A DNA stretch of 64,000 nt from Elephas maximus indicus (lineage: Eukaryota; Chordata; Mammalia; Proboscidea; Elephantidae): assembly GCF_024166365.1 (NCBI RefSeq), contig NC_064821.1, positions 48,449,093 through 48,513,092 of the forward strand, read 5' to 3'. Below are positions 42,901 through 47,768 of the stretch, one piece after another (the first letter of the stretch is position 1; each line of letters starts with the position of its first letter). The translations under genes were made by a program, and so were the position numbers. The notes under the pieces are model-generated. The model was not told where the DNA came from. It saw only the letters and a list, made by a program, of their open reading frames with translations, and did not search any database.

Positions 42901-45165
42901 TAGGCCTTGGGAACACTCTGCCCCCGGCTGTCCACCACCTGTCAGGGGCCCCTTCTCTGTTTCCTTTGTTTTCCTTCTCCCCAATCTGAATCCGCAGGGC
43001 TTAGTGCTTGACCCCTTCTCTTTGTCCTCTATAAGTGGTCTTCCCAGGAAGAGGGCAGCAGGACTGAGGGCCAGTGTGACTGGGCAGGGAATCCAGGTCC
43101 CCCTAGTATCCCATTGTGCCTAGAGAGGATGACACTTGTTGGGGGCACATGTCCAATCACCCCCTGGTCTCCAGAATCAGGAATCCAAGAGGGGCATGAG
43201 GATGCTGCAGGGAGTGAGGGTGGGAAATGGAAGCCTCTGGGGGGAGGATGGCGGCCTCCGTGGAGTAAGATGGCAGTTGTCTCCCTGCCTTGTAGACCCA
43301 ATTCAACTGCCCACCAACCCACCTTGTACCCACCCTGTGTGGCGTGTTGACCACGGCGATGTTGTAGCCATACTGGAAGGCAGAGCCGAAGGCCGCACTC
43401 AGTGTCGCCAGCACCAGCGTGGGCTGGAGTCCCTGTGGGAATCGAGGGCCATGTTCAGGTACTCTGCAGGTCTGGCCCTGGCCAGGCTGGGGCCCAGGAT
43501 CCCCAGCTGTGACTGGGCCTCAATTTTCCTTCAGCTCAGACCATATGTGGGGTGAAGGGGAGCCATACCCAAGGAAGGTAGAGGAGGTAGCTTGGCAGAG
43601 AAGGTGGCCCAAGACTGGGGAGGCTCAGGACTCTGAGGTGTCTGAGAAGGGGGTGGATAGCATTATTTCCTGTGTCTCTGGCCATGCATTTATTCTTTTC
43701 TTGAAGATATATTTGAGCACCTACTATGCCTGGCCTTGCACTAGGGGATGCCACAGGGAAGAGGCCTAGCAAAGCACTGCCCTTGTGGAGCTTACATTCT
43801 AGTGAGGGGGAAAAAAAAAAGGCAAACGAATACAATAATTCCAAATAGTGACATTGCCATGGGGACAATAAAACAGGATAATAGAACAGAAACCAGAGGG
43901 AGGCCATTTTCAGCAGGGTGAACAGGGAAGGCCTCTCTGAGGAAGTACCCTTTGAGCTGAGACCTAAATGACCAGAAGGAAGCAGCTGTGTGTGGGGTCT
44001 GGGGAAAGAATGTTCCAGAGAGAACAACAGACAGAGGCCCTGATGTGAGAGGACACACATAGCTTGTCTTTCCCCCAGAACAAGGCTACTGGAAAAGCTT
44101 TCGCTGAGCTTGCTGTAGCACACTTTGCTAGCTACCACAACACCCAGAGGCTGAGGAGGGAGCAGCGGAATTGGGGTAGGTTCCGTGGGCCACCTGTGAG
44201 TTGGTGCCTCCCAGAGCTCTACCCAATCAGTTGGTTCAGAGCTGTGGGCCCTGGACCAACCTACATACTCCTCTGCTTGCCTATTACAACTGCATACCCC
44301 CACTCCCACCTCACTCCCATGCCCACCCATACTCCCACTCATACCATCACCCCTCCATACCTAACTCCCACCACACCTCCAGCCACAACCCAACCCCCAC
44401 CAACACCCTCACCCCCACCGCACCTTCACCCTCACCCTCACCCCCATCACACCCTCACTCTCACCCCCACCTCCACCAACACCCTCACCCCACCACACCC
44501 TCACCACACCCTCACCCTCACCCCCACCACACCGTTACTCTCACCCCTACCACCACCACCGACACCCTCACCCTCACCACACCCTCACTTCCACCCTCAC
44601 TCTCACCCTCATCACACCCTTACTCTCACTCCCACACCCACCCCCAACACCCTCACTCCCACCAACACCCTCACCCCCACTGTCACCATGAGGAATTCAG
44701 CAACTGCCTGCCTGCCTACAGCCCTAAGTCAGACACACCCAGTTACAAGACAGACAGAAGGGCAGGATTTGGGCATTTTCAGAGGTGAACTCTCCTGCCA
44801 TAGGGTAAGGGAACAATGTGGAGGTGGGGTGGGGAGAGCTCCTCTTCTCCAGTGTCCTCCCATCTCCCAGCCCTTCACCAGAGCAGGACTCCACACTCCC
44901 ACCCTGAAGTGTGGGAATGGACTTTTCCCTCCCGCTGCTCCCCACCTCCCCCCCACCAGGCTGGCACCCCCAGGAGGCCAGGGCCAGGAGGCCACCTTCA
45001 AGTCAGCACCGTCCCTCCTTGCTAGAAGCCCTCCAGAAGCCCTCCCCTTTCTCCACCGAGCTTCCCGGTGTGGTGGGACAGGGACTATGGTGGTGACTGT
45101 TTGCCGACACTCACCCCCTCCCTGTGCGAGGCTAGCTGGGGAGGCAGCGTATCTTTGTTCTTCAT
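19945..45165 (-). CDS. SLC2A7: SLC2A7 (GLUT7) hexose transporter, complete 12-exon gene
   Basis: Class II facilitative sugar transporter of the major facilitator superfamily, known from small intestine and colon apical membrane; human GLUT7 is described as carrying glucose and fructose. Twelve coding exons were joined by homology: 45115-45165, 43334-43432, 40904-41064, 38299-38423, 35858-36010, 33107-33232, 32465-32652, 29744-29854, 28000-28101, 24435-24510, 21297-21424, 19945-20166. They total 1542 nt, 513 residues plus TAA, against about 512 in human. Visible signatures are an N-glycosylation site NET (N57) in the first outer loop, GRK (103-105), PESPR (220-224), QFS (295-297), NAI (300-302), GRR (346-348), GPSPVPS (396-402) and PETKG (467-471). 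The wording [13 protein letters not shown] and [20 protein letters not shown] matches SLC2A7 rather than SLC2A5. Every intron is GT-AG and no stop or frameshift is present. The oddity is F296, where the family has Leu in QLS. Confidence 0.95.
20375..20850 (+). mobile_element. AfroSINE split by a hAT transposon
   Basis: The head gagccctggtggtgc ends at 20392 and the SINE resumes after 20650 with ggtggcgcaatgg, then gctgctaactgaaagg and a tail tcagaatcgattgaacagc followed by (CAA/CAG)n. Lies between SLC2A7 exons 12 and 11. Confidence 0.88.
20393..20650 (-). mobile_element. hAT DNA transposon, internally deleted, inside an AfroSINE
   Basis: This 258-bp insertion is bracketed by an 8-base target duplication, ggtggtgc (20385-20392) and ggtggcgc (20651-20658). 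Its ends form imperfect terminal inverted repeats, cagtggcataatc on the left and tagaggcgtatct as the complement of the right. The minus frame reads [20 protein letters not shown] and [16 protein letters not shown], the C-terminal dimerisation region of hAT transposases, so the rest of the transposase was deleted. 8-bp duplications and YAG..GGC ends are hAT features. Confidence 0.85.
21297..21424 (-). CDS. SLC2A7: SLC2A7 exon 11 (residues 398-440)
   Basis: Encodes [29 protein letters not shown] and [14 protein letters not shown] (helices 10-11). Helix 10 lacks the tryptophan found in class I GLUTs, as expected for class II. The acceptor ends ccccaag (AG preserved) and the donor is gtgagt. Confidence 0.95.
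21932..22145 (+). mobile_element. AfroSINE (longer body subtype)
   Basis: Forward copy: gagtccctgagtggtgcaag, ggcaatctacttctgaaaaa and gttgattcgatggcaactgg. SLC2A7 intron 10. Confidence 0.9.
22548..22758 (+). mobile_element. AfroSINE (longer body subtype)
   Basis: Forward copy with ggagaaagatgtggcagtct and cttctgtaaagattacagcc. The A-run and T/G-run at 22456-22545 precede it. Confidence 0.9.
22765..22975 (+). mobile_element. AfroSINE (longer body subtype)
   Basis: Forward copy immediately after the previous one: ccaggtggtgtaaacggttt, aaaggcctggtgatctg and ggcaactggtttggttc. Confidence 0.88.
23694..24060 (+). mobile_element. AfroSINE interrupted by a reversed AfroSINE
   Basis: The forward copy starts gagtcctggtggtgcaatag, breaks off after gatctgctcccgttaagatt near 23812, and resumes tggaaaaccctatggggcag near 23973. 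Confidence 0.85.
23813..23972 (-). mobile_element. AfroSINE nested in an AfroSINE
   Basis: Reversed copy: cccattgccatcgagttgat, ggacagagtaaactgcca and gtttggttagtagccatagc. Inserted into the A-rich middle of the forward copy. Confidence 0.88.
24435..24510 (-). CDS. SLC2A7: SLC2A7 exon 10 (residues 373-398)
   Basis: Encodes [17 protein letters not shown] and IAGHSIGP, covering the outer loop and helix 10 start. The acceptor is ccccacag and the donor gtgagt, leaving one base of the Ser398 codon. The exon is short and was placed by the splice sites together with the GLUT7 wording. Confidence 0.93.
24511..25269. other. SLC2A7 intron 9 sequence
   Basis: No gene on either strand. Contains an A/T run at 24662-24684 and otherwise unremarkable sequence. 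Confidence 0.5.
25270..25475 (+). repeat. MIR SINE
   Basis: tacttgctacgtggccttag, cctctctgtgactcaggttc and gtacttagaacagctccc follow the MIR order. Confidence 0.75.
25668..25917 (-). mobile_element. AfroSINE (longer body subtype)
   Basis: Reversed copy with gttgccatcgagctggtttt, taatctctacaggagatctc and caagcgcttaaccgttgtgc. Confidence 0.85.
26022..26182 (-). mobile_element. AfroSINE
   Basis: Reversed copy: cccactgccttcgagtcaat, tagaacagaatagaactgcc and cttaaccactacaccaccc. Confidence 0.92.
26463..26672 (+). mobile_element. AfroSINE (longer body subtype)
   Basis: Forward copy: gagccctatggcgcagtggc, gctgctaacaaaaaggttgc and ggatcaactggacggcacac. Preceded by a SINE-tail-like tgggaatcgactcaacagc. 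Confidence 0.9.
26863..27758 (-). mobile_element. AfroSINE split by an L1 tail
   Basis: Reversed SINE parts 26863-26950 (ggtgattccaattcacagtg) and 27643-27758 (taatctttacaggagcag to ccattgcaccaccagg) flank the L1. Target duplication tggctataatcttt and tggttgtaatcttt. Confidence 0.85.
26951..27642 (-). mobile_element. L1 3'UTR fragment inserted in an AfroSINE
   Basis: T-run, then aattgtgctttaagttaaag and the same tail landmarks as the other copies (gcaccatctagttcttctgg, taagaccccagacg). In SLC2A7 intron 9. Confidence 0.88.
28000..28101 (-). CDS. SLC2A7: SLC2A7 exon 9 (residues 339-372)
   Basis: Encodes the helix 8-9 turn with the GRR motif (346-348) and helix 9 ([19 protein letters not shown]) ending LLFQ. 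The acceptor is ccctccag and the donor gtcagg. It is 34 codons, phase 0 at both ends. Confidence 0.95.
28102..29079. other. SLC2A7 intron 8 sequence
   Basis: No gene recognised. A MIR-like fragment may lie near 28580-28660. Open frames at 28235-28612 have no similarity. Confidence 0.45.
29080..29255 (-). mobile_element. AfroSINE
   Basis: Reversed copy after an A-run: cattgccttcaagtcaattc, aggacagagtagtactgccc and ttttggttagcagccatagc. SLC2A7 intron 8. Confidence 0.92.
29744..29854 (-). CDS. SLC2A7: SLC2A7 exon 8 (residues 302-338)
   Basis: Begins with Ile302, completing the helix-7 N-A-I motif associated with fructose handling in GLUT2, 5 and 7, and continues [19 protein letters not shown] and helix 8. 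The acceptor is tgttttag and the donor gtgagt. The exon is exactly 37 codons. Confidence 0.95.
29855..30596. other. SLC2A7 intron 7 sequence
   Basis: No gene recognised. Frames at 29672-30127 cross exon 8 on the opposite strand and are shadows. Confidence 0.5.
30597..30935 (+). mobile_element. tRNA-Gly-headed SINE
   Basis: The head gcagtggtagttcattcagtgg continues with agaatttttgccttccatgc and ggttcgattcccagcc, resembling tRNA-Gly with A and B boxes and TCC at the anticodon position. The body (agaaaggcctggtaatctac, ggtcaatgaaaactctatgg) matches the longer AfroSINE body. A second copy lies at 40409-40705. Confidence 0.8.
31036..32191 (+). mobile_element. RTE-clade LINE, 5'-truncated, split by an L1 tail
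   Basis: Plus-strand RTE from just before the reverse transcriptase YADD box (tgatatgcagatgatacaac near 31078) to the 3' end ggttgctatgagtcagagcc and (AAC)n near 32160-32175. Several stops, dead copy. Confidence 0.85.
31318..31629 (+). mobile_element. L1 3'UTR fragment inserted in the RTE
   Basis: Plus-strand L1 tail: ctcatgtagacacatgagac, gggacaggagctggttgaat and actttcacttaaagca, then an A-run. The RTE breaks at gaaatcaa and resumes with aaatcaaatg. Confidence 0.85.
32465..32652 (-). CDS. SLC2A7: SLC2A7 exon 7 (residues 239-301)
   Basis: Encodes the intracellular helical loop ([19 protein letters not shown]) and helix 7 up to GQQFSGVNA. The helix-7 QLS triplet of GLUTs reads QFS here (CAG TTT TCT). 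The acceptor is cccacag and the donor gtacgt, phase 0. A SINE/RTE/L1 nest ends about 180 bases from the donor side. Confidence 0.95.
32653..33106. other. SLC2A7 intron 6
   Basis: GC-rich intron between exons 7 and 6, free of recognised transposons. Open frames here on both strands are exon shadows or chance. Confidence 0.5.
33107..33232 (-). CDS. SLC2A7: SLC2A7 exon 6 (residues 197-239)
   Basis: Encodes helix 6 ([17 protein letters not shown]) and the PESPR motif at residues 220-224, followed by [14 protein letters not shown] at the start of the large inner loop. The acceptor is ccttccag and the donor gtattt. Confidence 0.95.
33975..34130 (-). mobile_element. AfroSINE
   Basis: Reversed copy: cactgccattgagttgattt, ataggacagagtagaactgc and gcagccataggtcttaacc. 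Confidence 0.92.
34167..34377 (-). mobile_element. AfroSINE (longer body subtype)
   Basis: Reversed copy: ctgttgccattgagttgatt, ctgtaaatctttatggaagc and tgtaccaccagagctcc. Confidence 0.9.
34400..34585 (-). mobile_element. AfroSINE (longer body subtype)
   Basis: Reversed copy: gttaggcgccgttgagtcag, gtgacctttcagaagcagat and cttaactgtgtgtgccaccc. Confidence 0.88.
35235..35440 (+). mobile_element. AfroSINE with (AAC)n tail
   Basis: Forward copy lacking a clear head: cttaagcgctcagttaggtg, agacctggtgatctacttcc and tcgctatgagttagaatcaa, then an (ACA)n tail at 35412-35440. Confidence 0.85.
35858..36010 (-). CDS. SLC2A7: SLC2A7 exon 5 (residues 146-197)
   Basis: Encodes [19 protein letters not shown], the conserved helix 4-5 loop of sugar porters, then the helix 5 part [18 protein letters not shown] ending at GNPTG. 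The acceptor is aaactag and the donor gtaacc. Confidence 0.95.
36145..36515 (-). mobile_element. MaLR/MLT1-like LTR relic
   Basis: tggattgaattgtgctcccc, atatgttgaaatcctaac, cctccagaactatgagaa and attacagcaacactagga fit the complement of the MLT1-like element at 11115. SLC2A7 intron 4. Confidence 0.5.
36663..36825 (-). mobile_element. AfroSINE
   Basis: Reversed copy: cctgttgccatcgagtcgat, ttgcccaatagagtttccaa and gcatgtagccactacgccac. SLC2A7 intron 4. Confidence 0.92.
37187..37378 (-). mobile_element. AfroSINE (longer body subtype)
   Basis: Reversed copy with few changes: tgttgccgtcgagtcgattc, ggctgtaatctttatggaag and ctgccaacctttaggttaat. Confidence 0.92.
37392..37560 (-). mobile_element. 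AfroSINE
   Basis: Reversed copy: tgttgccgtcaagtcgattt, ggaaagagtagaattgcccc and cttaaccactatgccaccag. Confidence 0.93.
37622..37798 (+). mobile_element. AfroSINE (longer body subtype)
   Basis: Forward copy: cagctggtaatcaaaaggtt, gcctggcaatctgcttccat and gttgggatcaactcgacagc. Confidence 0.9.
38299..38423 (-). CDS. SLC2A7: SLC2A7 exon 4 (residues 104-146)
   Basis: Completes the GRKG turn after helix 2 and encodes helices 3 and 4 ([35 protein letters not shown]). LLINN and VSKVAK are GLUT7 wording. The acceptor is gttgcag and the donor gtacct, with the last codon (Gly146) split after one base. Confidence 0.95.
38424..39370. other. SLC2A7 intron 3, exon-4 side
   Basis: No gene. The stretch 38640-38740 (cactggtggtattcaagcag) resembles a common old repeat also seen near 14735-14830. 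Confidence 0.45.
39371..40870 (+). repeat. 1.2-kb duplicated block, copy B, with a SINE insertion
   Basis: Same content and order as 15180-16390, including cagccttcctgacccccagg, ttggagcacctgggcttaag and catttattgaacacctgcta. It is longer because a tRNA-Gly SINE lies at 40409-40705, flanked by gcaactgac and gcgactgat; copy A has the uninterrupted gcaactgaccaggg. Ends about 30 bases from the SLC2A7 exon 3 donor. Confidence 0.85.
40409..40705 (-). mobile_element. tRNA-Gly-headed SINE
   Basis: Reversed relative of 30597-30935. The complement reads ggtggttcagtggtagaatt and later ggtttcaattcctggcca (B-box-like), then a body with aggcctagtgatctacttc. Its absence from copy A of the duplicated block gives an empty-site comparison. 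Confidence 0.85.
40904..41064 (-). CDS. SLC2A7: SLC2A7 exon 3 (residues 51-104)
   Basis: Encodes the rest of the first outer loop, with [16 protein letters not shown], and then helix 2 with [20 protein letters not shown]. It ends at CGR, whose arginine codon is split. N57 in NET is the expected N-glycan site. The acceptor is tttccag and the donor gtaagc. The 1.2-kb repeated block described for intron 3 stops only about 30 bases from this donor. Confidence 0.95.
41540..42062 (-). mobile_element. LTR-like relic (MaLR-like)
   Basis: gttatggactgaattgtctc, caacttggctaggccatgat, atgttaatgaggcaggatta and ctgttatagcagcactagat. SLC2A7 intron 2, no coding content. Confidence 0.5.
42345..42665 (-). mobile_element. 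RTE LINE 3' end, diverged
   Basis: gttgttgttagttggtgttg, tgactcagggagacctta, tgctgaccctctattttacc and gacgtgtccaaagtaagc follow the RTE 3' order seen at 1891-2150. Confidence 0.75.
43334..43432 (-). CDS. SLC2A7: SLC2A7 exon 2 (residues 18-50)
   Basis: Encodes the start of transmembrane helix 1, with [17 protein letters not shown] followed by the VVNTPHR outer-loop start. The acceptor is cccacag and the donor gtgggt, and both borders are phase 0. The FQYGYN helix-1 signature is typical of class II GLUTs, and the NTPH wording is that of GLUT7. Confidence 0.95.
43655..44060. repeat. Old interspersed repeat debris
   Basis: gagcacctactatgcctggc and ggcctctctgaggaagtacc, agctgagacctaaatgacc are typical phrases of ancient mammalian repeats. 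Not assigned. SLC2A7 intron 1. Confidence 0.35.
44285..44692. repeat. C/A-rich (CACCCT, CACCCC) minisatellite
   Basis: About 400 bases of degenerate CACCCTCACCCCCA-like units lie in SLC2A7 intron 1. The minus (transcribed sense) strand is GTGAGGGTGAGGG-type, with many G3-G5 runs spaced by 3-4 bases, so G-quadruplex formation is plausible. It creates a false 371-codon Pro/Thr-rich frame on the plus strand. Confidence 0.9.
45115..45165 (-). CDS. SLC2A7: SLC2A7 exon 1 (start codon, residues 1-17)
   Basis: The exon reads [17 protein letters not shown], which aligns with the human amino end (MENK... SREG). ATG is the complement of cat at 45163-45165, and the donor gtgagt follows GAG GGG in phase 0. 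The short cytoplasmic N-terminus comes from this exon alone. It was too short to show as a long open frame. The 5' untranslated start is not determined. Confidence 0.85.
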
Positions 45166-45420
45166 CTTTGTTCAGGTAGGAGGCAGGTGCGCTTTGCTCC
45201 CAAGTGGCACCTCAGTCCTGCTCAGTGGGCACTGATCACGGCAGAACTGGCTCGCTCTGTTCTGGACGGTGTGCATTTATTGCCCTGTGGCCTCTGGACC
45301 GTGCAGACTTTCTCCAAAAGCACATTTGCCTTGGGTGTATTGATAAGATATGTGTTGGTGTTTTACCAGTGATAATCCCACAGCATGATTTTATCTAAGA
45401 CCAAAACCAAAGTTTCCCCA
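45166..45420 (-). promoter_or_regulatory. Proximal upstream region of SLC2A7
   Basis: Only about 255 bases of non-repeat sequence separate the SLC2A7 ATG from a SINE/L1 nest. No TATA box is evident. GATA-type cores occur at 45342-45347, near 45371-45375 and at 45391-45396, which could suit an intestinal gene driven by GATA4/6. That role is inference from motif presence only. Confidence 0.3.
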
Positions 45421-45523
45421 TTGCATCAAAATTCATTGCTCTCAAGTCAGTTCTAACTCCTGGCAATCCATGCGTTTGTTACACAGTAGAATTTCTCCAT
45501 AGGGTTTTCCTGGTGGTAATCTT
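45421..45523 (-). mobile_element. AfroSINE, first half (split by the L1 nest)
   Basis: attgctctcaagtcagttct, acagtagaatttctccatag and ttcctggtggtaatc. The second half is at 60813-60935, 15.3 kb away. Confidence 0.85.
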
Positions 45524-45607
45524 TTTTTTTTTTTTTTAATTTTTATTGTGCTTTAAGTGAAAGTTTACAAATCAAGTCAGTCTCTCATACAAAAACTTAA
45601 ATACACC

Positions 45608-45640
45608 TTGAATCGACTCGGCGGCACTGGGGTTTTTTTG
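45608..45640 (+). mobile_element. Micro-insertion of an AfroSINE tail
   Basis: Within the outer L1 3'UTR, aatcgactcggcggcactgg plus g[28 protein letters not shown] and gtatactcct, which are adjacent in sister L1 copies. Only the SINE's last 20 bases are present. Confidence 0.75.
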
Positions 45641-47721
45641 GGGTATACTCCTAATTGCTATTTCCCTAATGAGACAGCACATTCCTTCTCTCCACCTTCT
45701 ATTTTCATGTTCATTCAGCCAGGTTCTGACCCCCTCTGCCTTCTCATCTCCGTTTCAGACGGGAGCTGCCCACCTAGTCTCATGTGCCTGCTTGAGCCAA
45801 GAATCGTGCTCCTAACCAGTATCATTTTCTCTCTTATAGTCCAGTCCAATCCCTGTTTGAAGGGTTGGCTTTGGGAATGGCTCCTGTCTTGGGCTAACAG
45901 AAGGTCTGGGAACCATGGCCTCCGGGGTCCTTCTAATCTCAGTCAGACCATTAGGCCTGGTCTTTTTATGAGAATTTGAGGTCTGTATCCCACTGTTCTC
46001 CTGCTCCCTCAGGGGTTCTCTGTTGTGTTCCGTGTCAGGGCAGCCATTGGTTGTAGCTGGGCACTGTCTAGTTCTTCTGGTCTCAGGCTGATGTAGTCTC
46101 TGGTTTATGTGGCCCTTTCTGTCTCTTGGGTTCATAATTACCTTCTGTCTTTGGTGTTCTCCATTTCCCTTTGCTCCAGGTGGGTTGAGACCAATTGATG
46201 TGTTTTAGGTGGCCGCTTGCTAGCGTTTAAGACCCCAGACGCCACTCTCCAAAGTGGGATGCAGAATGTTTTCTTAATAGATTTTATTATGCCAATTGAC
46301 CTAGATGTCCCCTGAAACCATGGTCCCCAATCCCCCTTCCCTGCTACGCTGGCCTTTGAAGTGTTCAGTTTATCCAGAAAACTTCTTTGCTTTCAGTTCA
46401 GTCCAGTTGTGCTGACCTCTCCTGTATTGTGTGTTGTCTTTGCCTTCACCTAAAATAGTTCTTGTCTACTATCTAATTAGTGAATACCCCTCTCCCTTCC
46501 TCCCCGCTCTTGTGACTATCAAAGAATATTTCCTTCTCTGTTTAAACTATTTCTCAAGTTCTTATAATAGTGTTCTCGTACAATATTTGTCCTTTTGCAA
46601 CTGACTAATTTCACTCAGCATAATGCCTTACAGATTCCTCCATGTTATGAAACATTTCACAGATTCATCATTGTTCTTTATCGATGCGTAGTATGCCATT
46701 GTGTGAATGTACCATAACTTATTTAACCGTTCATCTATTGATGGGCACCTTGGTTGTGTCCATCTTTTTACTATTGTAAACAGTGCTGCAGTGAACATGG
46801 GTGTGCATATATCTGTTCATGTAAAGGCTCTTATTTCTCTAGGATATATTCCAAGAAGTGGGATTGCTGGATCCTATGGTAGTTCTATTTCTAGCTTTTT
46901 AAGGAAGCGGCCAAATTGATTTCCTAAGTGGTTGTACCATTTTACATTCCCACCAGCAGTGTGTAAGAGTTCCAGTCTCTCCACAACCTCTCCAATATTT
47001 ATTATTTTGTGTTTTTTGGATTAATGCCAGCCTTGTTGGAGTGAGATAGAATCTCATTGTAGTTTTGATTTGCATTTCTCTAATGGCTAATGATCATGAG
47101 CATTTCCTCATGTATCTGTTAGCTACCTGAATGTCTTCTTTAGTGAAGTGCCTGTTCATATCCTTTGCCCATTTTTTAATTGGGTTGTCCTTTTGTTGTT
47201 GAGTTTTGCAGTATCATGTAGATTTTAGAGATCAGACGCTGATTGGAAATGTCCTAGCTAAAAACTTTTTCCCAATCTGTAGGTAATCTTTTTACTCTTT
47301 TGGAGAAGTCTTTGGATGAGCATAGGTGTTTGATTTTTAGGAGCTCCCAGTTATTTAGTTTCTCTTCTGGTGTTTGTGCATTGTTAGTAATGTTTCATAT
47401 ACTGTTTATGCCATGTATTTGGGCTCCTAGCATTGTCCCTGTTTTTTCTTCCATGATCTTCATCGTTTCAAATTTTGTATTTAGGTCTTTGATCCATTTT
47501 GAGTTACTTTTTGTCTATGGTGTGAGGTATGGGTCTTGTTTCATTTTTTTTTGCAGATAGATTTCCAGTTATGCCAGCACCACTTGTTAAAGATACTGTC
47601 TTTTCCCCATTTAACTGACTTTGGGCCTTTGTCAAATATCAGCTGCTCATAAGTGAATGGATTTATGTCTGGATTCTCAATTCTGTTCTATTGGTCTATT
47701 TGAATACTGTGGCAGTATAAT

Positions 47722-47768
47722 AAAAAAAAAAAAAACCCACTGCTGTCCAGTCAATTCTGACTCATAGC
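47722..47768 (-). mobile_element. Micro-insertion of an AfroSINE tail
   Basis: An A-run followed by cccactgctgtccagtcaat and tctgactcatagc interrupts the outer L1. The inner L1 reads straight from gtataata into ggttctaaaatcagg at the equivalent place (53841). Confidence 0.75.

Noticed and set aside
43536..44342. 268-codon minus-strand frame
   Set aside because: Lies in SLC2A7 intron 1 over old repeat debris; no family resemblance.
44064..45179. 371-codon plus-strand frame rich in Pro, Thr and His
   Set aside because: It is created by the CACCCT/CACCCC minisatellite and runs antisense over SLC2A7 exon 1. No protein similarity or splice context.
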